The notes beneath the pieces are model-generated. The model was not told where the DNA came from and did not search any database. It saw nothing but the letters and a program-made list of their open reading frames with translations. A stretch of DNA of 12,159 nt from Actinomycetes bacterium. Its GTDB lineage: Bacteria > Actinomycetota > Acidimicrobiia > Acidimicrobiales > Microtrichaceae. The position numbers and the translations under genes were made by a program. Location: assembly GCA_023389745.1 (NCBI GenBank), contig JAEWED010000148.1:1-12159 (forward strand), written 5' to 3'. Positions 7,696-12,159 of this stretch are shown in pieces. The first letter of the stretch is position 1. Each line of letters opens with the position of its first letter.

Positions 7696-8925
7696 TCAGG
7701 ACCGACCGGTGACGAACGCCGCGAGCCGGTCGATGCCCTCTTCGAGGTCGTCGTCACCCAGGGCGAACGAGAAGCGACCGTAGCCCGGCGAGCCGAACGC
7801 CTCACCCGGGACGAAGGCGACCTTGGCCCGCTCGAGCACCAGATCGGCGAGCTCGACGGTCGTCGAGGCGCTCGCGCCCCCGAAGTCGACGCCGAGCAGA
7901 CCCGTCAGGTTCGGATAGGCGTAGAACGCGCCCTCGGGCTCGAGGCAGGTCACGCCGGGGATGTCGGCGAGCTTGCGGTGGATCACCTTGCGCCGGCGGT
8001 CGAACACCGTGCGCATCTCCTCGACGGCGGTCAGGTCGCCCTGCACCGCGGCGAGCGCCGCGGCCTGCGCGACGTTGCAGACGTTCGAGGTGAGGTGCGT
8101 CTGCAGGTTGGTCGTCGCCTTCACCACGTCGGAGGGTCCGATCAGCCAGCCGACCCGCCAGCCGGTCATCGCGTAGGTCTTCGCCACGCCGTTGAGGATC
8201 ACGCACTGCTCGGCGAGCTCGGGCACGACCTCGAGGATCGAGTGGAACTGCGCGTCGCCGTAGACGAGGTGCTCGTAGATCTCGTCGGTGATCACGAAGA
8301 TGCCGTGCTCGAGCGCCCAGTGGCCGATGGCCTCGATCTCGTCACGGGGGTAGACGGCGCCGGTCGGGTTGGACGGCGACACGAACACGAGCGCCTTGGT
8401 GCGCGGGGTCCGGGCGGCCTCGAGCTGCTCCACCGTGACGCGAAACCCGGTGGACTCGTCGGTCGGCAGCACCACGGGCACCCCGCCGGCGAGCGCGATG
8501 GGCTCCGGGTAGGTCGTCCAGAACGGCGCGGGCAGCAGGACCTCGTCGCCCTCGTCGACCAGGACGGTGAACGCCGAGTACACGGCCTGCTTGCCGCCGT
8601 TGGTGACCACGACCTGCTCGGGGGCGATCTGCACGCCGGAGTCGCGCAGCGTCTTGTCGGCGATGGCGGCGCGCAGGGCCGGCAGACCGGCGGCCGGGGT
8701 GTAGCGGTGGTTCGCCGGCACGCGGCACGCGGCGGCCGCGGCGTCGACGATGTAGCCGGGTGTCTCGAAGTCCGGCTCGCCCGCACCGAAGCCGATGACC
8801 GGCTCGCCCGCCGCCTTCAGCGCCTTGGCCTTGGAGTCGACGGCGAGGGTCGCGGAAGGGGTGATCGCAGCGACTCGGCGAGCGATCCGCGACGGTGCGG
8901 ACTGGTCCGACGGGGAGGTGGTCAT
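7696..8925 (-). CDS. aspC: PLP-dependent aspartate-type aminotransferase (class I)
   Basis: This 409-residue cytoplasmic enzyme is a fold-type I aminotransferase close to the actinobacterial aspartate aminotransferases of subgroup I-beta, which move the amino group of aspartate to 2-oxoglutarate; some relatives also act on prephenate. Visible landmarks are GAGEPDFETP (48-57), TNGGKQA (108-114) for phosphate binding, SPSNPTG (183-189) with Asn186, TDEIYEHLVYGD (213-224) with Asp214 and Tyr217, the Schiff-base Lys249 in NGVAKTYAMTGWRVGW, and Arg384 in GRFSFA for the substrate carboxylate. The ATG at 8925 gives the usual N-terminus (RRVAAITPSATLAVDSKAKAL) and has a TAGCTT box 7 bases upstream, suggesting a leaderless transcript. 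It leads the S9 peptidase gene and diverges from serC, whose reaction needs glutamate. The gene symbol is by family; substrate preference is not proven. Confidence 0.9.
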   Translation of the reverse strand: MTTSPSDQSAPSRIARRVAAITPSATLAVDSKAKALKAAGEPVIGFGAGEPDFETPGYIVDAAAAACRVPANHRYTPAAGLPALRAAIADKTLRDSGVQIAPEQVVVTNGGKQAVYSAFTVLVDEGDEVLLPAPFWTTYPEPIALAGGVPVVLPTDESTGFRVTVEQLEAARTPRTKALVFVSPSNPTGAVYPRDEIEAIGHWALEHGIFVITDEIYEHLVYGDAQFHSILEVVPELAEQCVILNGVAKTYAMTGWRVGWLIGPSDVVKATTNLQTHLTSNVCNVAQAAALAAVQGDLTAVEEMRTVFDRRRKVIHRKLADIPGVTCLEPEGAFYAYPNLTGLLGVDFGGASASTTVELADLVLERAKVAFVPGEAFGSPGYGRFSFALGDDDLEEGIDRLAAFVTGRS

Positions 8926-8932
8926 GACCGAG

Positions 8933-8938
8933 AAGCTA
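8933..8938 (-). promoter_or_regulatory. Candidate -10 box for a leaderless aspC transcript
   Basis: On the minus strand this reads TAGCTT (TANNNT) and ends 7 bases before the aspC ATG at 8925. No Shine-Dalgarno sequence lies in the gap. TCGAGC at 8956-8961, 17 bases upstream, is a weak -35 candidate. Confidence 0.5.
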
Positions 8939-8950
8939 TCGGGCGACCGG

Positions 8951-8966
8951 CCCGTGCTCGAACGGG
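8951..8966. promoter_or_regulatory. Dyad in the aspC-serC divergent promoter region
   Basis: CCCGT (8951-8955) and ACGGG (8962-8966) form an inverted repeat around GCTCGA in the 79-bp gap between the two start codons. It overlaps the expected -35 region of aspC and could be an operator, but the half-sites are short for such GC-rich DNA. Confidence 0.25.
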
Positions 8967-9004
8967 TTCGCCCGGGGGTCCCGAGGCCGCGAGACTTGGA
9001 CACC

Positions 9005-10129
9005 GTGACCCCCGACATCTCCATCCCCGACGACCTCCTCCCCCACGACGGCCGCTTCGGCTGCGGACCGTCGCGGATCCGCCCCGAAGCCGTCGAGATG
9101 CTCGCCGGTTCCGCCGGGCACTACCTCGGCACCAGCCACCGTCAGGCCGCGGTGCGCTTCAAGGTCAGCGAGCTGCGCAACGGCCTGGCCGAGCTGTTCT
9201 CGCTGCCCGACGGCTACGAGGTGCTGCTGGGCAACGGCGGCACCACTGCGTTCTGGGACGCCGCCACGTTCGGACTGATCGACCAGCGCTCCCAGCACCT
9301 GAGCTTCGGCGAGTTCTCCTCGAAGTTCGGCAAGGCCGTCGCCGCCGCCCCGCATCTGGGGGAGCCGCAGATCATCTCGGCCGAACCGGGCGATCACCCG
9401 CTGCCGGTCGGCGAGGCCGGCATCGACGCCTACTGCCTCACCCAGAACGAGACGTCGACCGGCGTGGCGATGCCGCTGCTGCGCCCCGAGGGCGCCGACG
9501 ACGACGCGCTCGTCCTGGTCGACGCGACCTCGGCCGCGGCCGGGCTGCGCTTCGACCCCTCGCAGGTGGACGTCTACTACTTCGCCCCGCAGAAGTGCCT
9601 CGCCTCGGACGGCGGGCTCTGGCTCGCCGCCTGCTCGCCCCGGGCGATCGAGCGCATCGAGCGCATCGCCGCGAGCGACCGCTGGGTCCCGGCGTTCTTC
9701 GACCTCGGGATCGCGCTCGACAACTCCCGCAAGGACCAGACGTACAACACGCCCGCCCTGGCCACACTGTTCCTCGCGACCGAGCAGGTCAGCTGGATCA
9801 ACGAGAACGGCGGGCTCGAGTTCTCCGCGGGTCGCTGCGACACCTCGGCGGCCACCATCTACGGCTGGGCCGACGCCCACGCCACGGCGACCCCGTTCGT
9901 GACGGACCCGGCGAAGCGGTCCCACGTCGTGGCGACCATCGACTTCGACGAGTCGGTCGACGCCGGCACCGTCGCGGCGGTGCTGCGCGACAACGGCATC
10001 ATCGACGTCGAGCCGTACCGCAAGCTCGGTCGCAACCAGCTGCGCGTGGCCCTCTTCCCCGCGATCGACCCCGACGACATCGCTGCGCTGACCAACTGCG
10101 TCGACCACGTCATCGAGCAGCTCGCCTGA
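9005..10129 (+). CDS. serC: Phosphoserine aminotransferase (Mycobacterium-type SerC)
   Basis: A 374-residue PLP enzyme that transaminates 3-phosphohydroxypyruvate with glutamate to 3-phosphoserine, the second step of serine synthesis after SerA. The sequence closely follows the actinobacterial SerC type: DGRFGCGPS (15-23), GTSHRQ (42-47), ELFSLPDGYEVLLGNGG (63-79), QNETSTGVA (148-156), VDATSAAAGL (172-181), the PLP lysine Lys197 in YFAPQKCLASDGG, NQLRVALFP (344-352) and EPYRKLGRN (336-344). The frame is open further upstream with an ATG at 8924, but the GTG at 9005 gives an N-terminus (TPDISIP) that aligns with known SerC proteins and a matching length (about 376 in M. tuberculosis). GAGACT at 8991-8996, 8 bases before the GTG, could be a poor -10 box for a leaderless message. 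It diverges from aspC and is followed after 111 bases by fadD. Confidence 0.96.
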   Translation: MTPDISIPDDLLPHDGRFGCGPSRIRPEAVEMLAGSAGHYLGTSHRQAAVRFKVSELRNGLAELFSLPDGYEVLLGNGGTTAFWDAATFGLIDQRSQHLSFGEFSSKFGKAVAAAPHLGEPQIISAEPGDHPLPVGEAGIDAYCLTQNETSTGVAMPLLRPEGADDDALVLVDATSAAAGLRFDPSQVDVYYFAPQKCLASDGGLWLAACSPRAIERIERIAASDRWVPAFFDLGIALDNSRKDQTYNTPALATLFLATEQVSWINENGGLEFSAGRCDTSAATIYGWADAHATATPFVTDPAKRSHVVATIDFDESVDAGTVAAVLRDNGIIDVEPYRKLGRNQLRVALFPAIDPDDIAALTNCVDHVIEQLA

Positions 10130-10146
10130 GCGGCTCGCCGAGCGCT
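10129..10146 (+). terminator. Possible serC terminator hairpin
   Basis: AGCG(g)CTC at 10129-10136 pairs with GAGCGCT at 10140-10146 around a GCC loop, a 7-bp GC-rich stem with one bulged G that begins in the serC stop codon. There is no T-run after it, so intrinsic termination is uncertain. Confidence 0.35.
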
Positions 10147-10161
10147 GGCCGACTGCCGACA

Positions 10162-10173
10162 TGACGGCCGTCA
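10162..10173. promoter_or_regulatory. Perfect 12-bp palindrome upstream of fadD
   Basis: TGACGGCCGTCA is a perfect palindrome in the serC-fadD gap. It lies just before CTGACA (10177-10182), which could serve as a -35-like element, and is placed where a dimeric regulator of fadD could bind. Function is inferred from symmetry and position only. Confidence 0.35.
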
Positions 10174-10194
10174 CACCTGACAGACTCTCCGTGT

Positions 10195-10223
10195 TCGGAC
10201 GGCGGGACGGTCCCGCGGTCCGA
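10195..10223. promoter_or_regulatory. Long near-perfect dyad upstream of fadD (operator or leader hairpin)
   Basis: Thirteen base pairs of symmetry around G10209: TCGGAC (10195-10200) pairs with GTCCGA (10218-10223), and GCGGGAC (10202-10208) with GTCCCGC (10210-10216). Only the central G and one G/G position break the match. It ends 17 bases before the fadD ATG and 4 bases before its ribosome site. It could be a repressor operator (TetR- or GntR-type regulators often control fatty-acid genes) or a hairpin in the leader, though its one-base loop favours a DNA dyad. Confidence 0.45.
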
Positions 10224-10226
10224 TCC

Positions 10227-10232
10227 AGGGGG
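10227..10232 (+). promoter_or_regulatory. Ribosome binding site of fadD
   Basis: AGGGGG ends 8 bases before the ATG at 10241 and supports that start. The ten bases GGGGGATCAG (10228-10237) are identical to those before the Ig-like lipoprotein gene. Confidence 0.55.
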
Positions 10233-10240
10233 ATCAGGAC

Positions 10241-11998
10241 ATGTCGAGCACGCAGGACACCGCCGACGGGGCGAACGCCGTCGCGGGCATCAGGGAGCAG
10301 CTGACGGGGCCCGGCGGGCCGTTCGAAGTCGTCCGTGACGTCGTCGCCGGCGTCGAGATGAAGGTCTTCAAGGACCGCTTCCCCAGCCTTCGGGTGGTCG
10401 CGCAGTTCGGCGCCGCGCACGGTGACAAGGAGTTCATCGTCTACGGCGACCGGCGCATCACCTTCGCCGACTTCCTCGCCAGGTCGAACTCGATCAGCAA
10501 CGCGCTGCTCGACCTGGGCATCGCCAACGGCGACCGGATCGCGGTGCTCGCCCAGAACTGCCCGGAGTGGTGCATGACGTTCTGGGGCACCGTCGACATC
10601 GGCGCGGTGCTCGTCGGTCTGAACGGCTGGTGGAACACCGACGAGATCATCTACGGCCTCGAGGACTCCGGTGCCCGTGTGCTCGTCGTCGACTCGAAGC
10701 GCTTCGAGCGCATCGCGGACGCGATCGACGGGATCGACACCCTCGAGCGGGTCTACCTGATCGACGGCGATCCCGCCGCCACGCGCAGCGACAAGGTGCA
10801 CGCCTTCGACGAGCTGGTCGCCGCGCCGACGGCCACCTTCCCCGAGGTCCCGATCGACGAGGAGGACCACGCGGTCATCTTCTACACCTCGGGCACCACC
10901 GGCCGGCCGAAGGGCGCGATCAGCTCCCACCGCAACATGGTCGCCAACCTGCAGAACACCGTGTTCCTGCTCACGGCGACGTCGATGGCCCAGGCCGCGG
11001 CCGCAGCCGGCGACGACAGCGAGTCGATCACCCCGGCCGGCACCCAGCCCGTCGCGCTGTTCAGCGCGCCGCTGTTCCACGTCGCCGGGTGCCACTCGAC
11101 CCTGGTCGTCGGCATGATGGGCGGCCTCAAGCTGGTGATGATCGAGGGCAAGTTCGACCCCGTGAAGGCGCTCTCGCTGATCGAGGCCGAGAAGGTCACG
11201 ATCTGGACGGCGGTGCCCACGATGGTGTGGCGGGTCTGCGAGGCACCCGAGCGCCACGACTACGACACCTCGTCGGTGGTCTCGGTCAGCTTCGGCGGCT
11301 CGCCGTCGGCCGACGAGATGCAGCGTCGGGTGAGAGAGACGTTCCCCAACATCAAGGCGACGACCAACGCGTACGGGTTGACCGAGTCGTCGTCCGCCGC
11401 GACGACGCTGTCCGGCGCGGACGCCCTGCTCAAGGCCGACTCGGTCGGCCTGCCCATGCCGACGGTCGACGTCGCGATCGCCGCCCCCGACGGCACCCAT
11501 CTGGGCGTCGGTGAGACGGGCGAGGTGCTGCTGCGCGGCCCGATCATCATGCCGGGTTACTGGAACAAGCCCGAGGCGACCGCGTCGACGGTCATCGACG
11601 GCTGGCTGCACACCGGCGACGTCGGGCACCTCGACGACGAGGGCTACCTGTTCATCACCGACCGGGCCAAGGACATGCTGATCCGAGGCGGCGAGAACAT
11701 CTACTGCGTCGAGATCGAGAACCGCCTGGTCGAGCACCCCGGCATCGCCGACGCCGCGGTCATCGGGGTGCCGCACGAGACGCTCGGTGAAGAGGTCAAG
11801 GCGGTCCTCGAGATCGCCGAGGGGGCCGAGGTCACCGACGACGAGATCCGCCGCTGGGTGGTCGAGGTGCTCGCGCCGTACAAGGCGCCGACCCACATCG
11901 AGCGCTGGGACGGCAAGCTCCCCCGCAACGCGTCGGGCAAGCTGCTCAAGAACGTCCTGCGAGGCGAAGGGGTCGTCAGCTTCGCCGAGACGATGTAG
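10241..11998 (+). CDS. fadD: Acyl-CoA synthetase / class I adenylate-forming ligase
   Basis: A 585-residue cytoplasmic enzyme of the AMP-binding superfamily that activates a carboxylic acid with ATP to an acyl-AMP and then transfers it to coenzyme A. All core motifs are present: the P-loop YTSGTTGRPKGA (215-226), APLFHVAGCH (276-285), NAYGLTES (376-383), GEVLLRGP (427-434) with GYW (439-441), WLHTGD (455-460), the hinge region RAKDMLIRGGENIY (475-488) and the catalytic lysine Lys567 in NASGKLLK. The length and the roughly 50-residue lead-in before the AMP-binding domain are usual for the actinobacterial FadD group. Sequence alone does not tell whether the substrate is a fatty acid, a steroid side chain or an aromatic acid. 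The gene follows serC by 111 bases with its own ribosome site and dyad elements, so it is probably controlled separately; a strong hairpin follows its TAG. Confidence 0.92.
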   Translation: MSSTQDTADGANAVAGIREQLTGPGGPFEVVRDVVAGVEMKVFKDRFPSLRVVAQFGAAHGDKEFIVYGDRRITFADFLARSNSISNALLDLGIANGDRIAVLAQNCPEWCMTFWGTVDIGAVLVGLNGWWNTDEIIYGLEDSGARVLVVDSKRFERIADAIDGIDTLERVYLIDGDPAATRSDKVHAFDELVAAPTATFPEVPIDEEDHAVIFYTSGTTGRPKGAISSHRNMVANLQNTVFLLTATSMAQAAAAAGDDSESITPAGTQPVALFSAPLFHVAGCHSTLVVGMMGGLKLVMIEGKFDPVKALSLIEAEKVTIWTAVPTMVWRVCEAPERHDYDTSSVVSVSFGGSPSADEMQRRVRETFPNIKATTNAYGLTESSSAATTLSGADALLKADSVGLPMPTVDVAIAAPDGTHLGVGETGEVLLRGPIIMPGYWNKPEATASTVIDGWLHTGDVGHLDDEGYLFITDRAKDMLIRGGENIYCVEIENRLVEHPGIADAAVIGVPHETLGEEVKAVLEIAEGAEVTDDEIRRWVVEVLAPYKAPTHIERWDGKLPRNASGKLLKNVLRGEGVVSFAETM

Positions 11999-12007
11999 CC
12001 GACCCGC

Positions 12008-12047
12008 CGGTGTGGGACCGGCTGGGCGACCAGCCGGTCCTACACTG
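12008..12047 (+). terminator. Strong hairpin after fadD, overlapping the next promoter
   Basis: An 18-bp stem pairs 12008-12025 with 12030-12047 around a GCGA (GNRA-type) loop. Eleven consecutive Watson-Crick pairs sit next to the loop (GGACCGGCTGG with CCAGCCGGTCC), and the rest contains only two G-T pairs. It starts 9 bases after the fadD stop. There is no T-run, as is common for actinobacterial terminators. The 3' arm contains the candidate -10 box of the next gene. Confidence 0.65.
12041..12046 (+). promoter_or_regulatory. Candidate -10 box for a leaderless small-protein gene
   Basis: TACACT fits TANNNT and ends 7 bases before the ATG at 12054, so transcription would begin at or next to the start codon. 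No ribosome site is present. It lies inside the 3' arm of the fadD hairpin. Confidence 0.5.
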
Positions 12048-12053
12048 CGGCGC

Positions 12054-12159
12054 ATGTCCGACGCCCCTCCCGACGGCGACTACGACGCCTTCGTCATCGA
12101 CGTGCTCGACGAGACGGCCGACGACGGGGGCGCCAACCGCAACCACATGACGAACGTGC
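12054..12159 (+). CDS. Hypothetical acidic protein, 3' end outside window
   Basis: Thirty-five codons are visible before the window ends, starting MSDAPPDGDYDAFVIDVLDE and continuing into a Gly/Asn-rich stretch. I do not recognise the family. The segment is strongly acidic (about 11 Asp/Glu against one Arg), has no signal peptide and shows the strong GC preference at third codon positions typical of the neighbouring genes. The start rests on the ATG being 7 bases after a TACACT -10 box. It is separated from fadD by a strong hairpin, so it is probably an independent transcript. Confidence 0.55.
   Translation, partial: MSDAPPDGDYDAFVIDVLDETADDGGANRNHMTNV

Noticed and set aside
8924..9004. Longer serC beginning at ATG 8924
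   Set aside because: The extra 27 residues do not resemble SerC N-termini, and that ATG shares CATG with the aspC start and would overlap its promoter.
5956..10164. Very long plus-strand open frame of about 1400 codons
   Set aside because: It lies antisense to the peptidase and aspC and out of frame with serC; its Arg/Gly/Ala-rich composition is typical of shadow frames in GC-rich DNA.
8936..12055. Long minus-strand open frame of about 1040 codons over serC and fadD
   Set aside because: It is the antisense shadow of two well-recognised genes, with low-complexity composition and no motifs.

Overview
The window is uniformly GC-rich (near 70% by eye), densely coded DNA. It looks like the chromosome of a high-GC actinobacterium. 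The serA and serC products have the form known from Mycobacterium and relatives, and several genes have a TANNNT box only 6-7 bases before the start codon, as in the leaderless transcripts common in Actinobacteria. An Acidimicrobiia-type organism is plausible, but that is inference. I see no mobile elements, CRISPR arrays, RNA genes, or shift in base composition that would suggest transfer.

Layout, left to right. (1) On +, a secreted beta-propeller protein of the COG4880/PF09826 type, cut by the left edge, is followed after one base by a cysteine-rich lipoprotein. (2) On -, convergent with these, lie serA (phosphoglycerate dehydrogenase with a C-terminal ACT domain) and, upstream of it, a lipoprotein built of two similar Ig-like domains. 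(3) A 135-bp divergent gap leads to a + strand gene of the siderophore-interacting protein (SIP) family. (4) Convergent with it on - is an S9 prolyl-oligopeptidase-like peptidase, the second gene of a pair led by an aspartate-type aminotransferase. (5) A 79-bp divergent gap separates the aminotransferase from serC on +. (6) fadD, an acyl-CoA synthetase, follows on + and ends at a strong hairpin. (7) A small acidic protein begins there and runs off the right edge.

The clearest shared function is serine biosynthesis. SerA oxidises 3-phosphoglycerate, SerC transaminates the product to phosphoserine, and the aminotransferase beside serC could help supply glutamate or aspartate nitrogen. No serB is visible. 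The remaining genes concern the cell envelope (propeller protein and two lipoproteins), flavin/iron chemistry (SIP), peptide degradation (S9) and fatty-acid or other carboxylate activation (FadD).

I find no convincing undescribed multi-gene system. The items most worth a second look are the control regions: leaderless-looking promoters, a long hairpin whose 3' arm contains the next gene's -10 box, and two dyads in front of fadD. Also of note are a SIP protein with a degenerate flavin motif, an internally duplicated lipoprotein, and the propeller/cysteine-rich lipoprotein pair.
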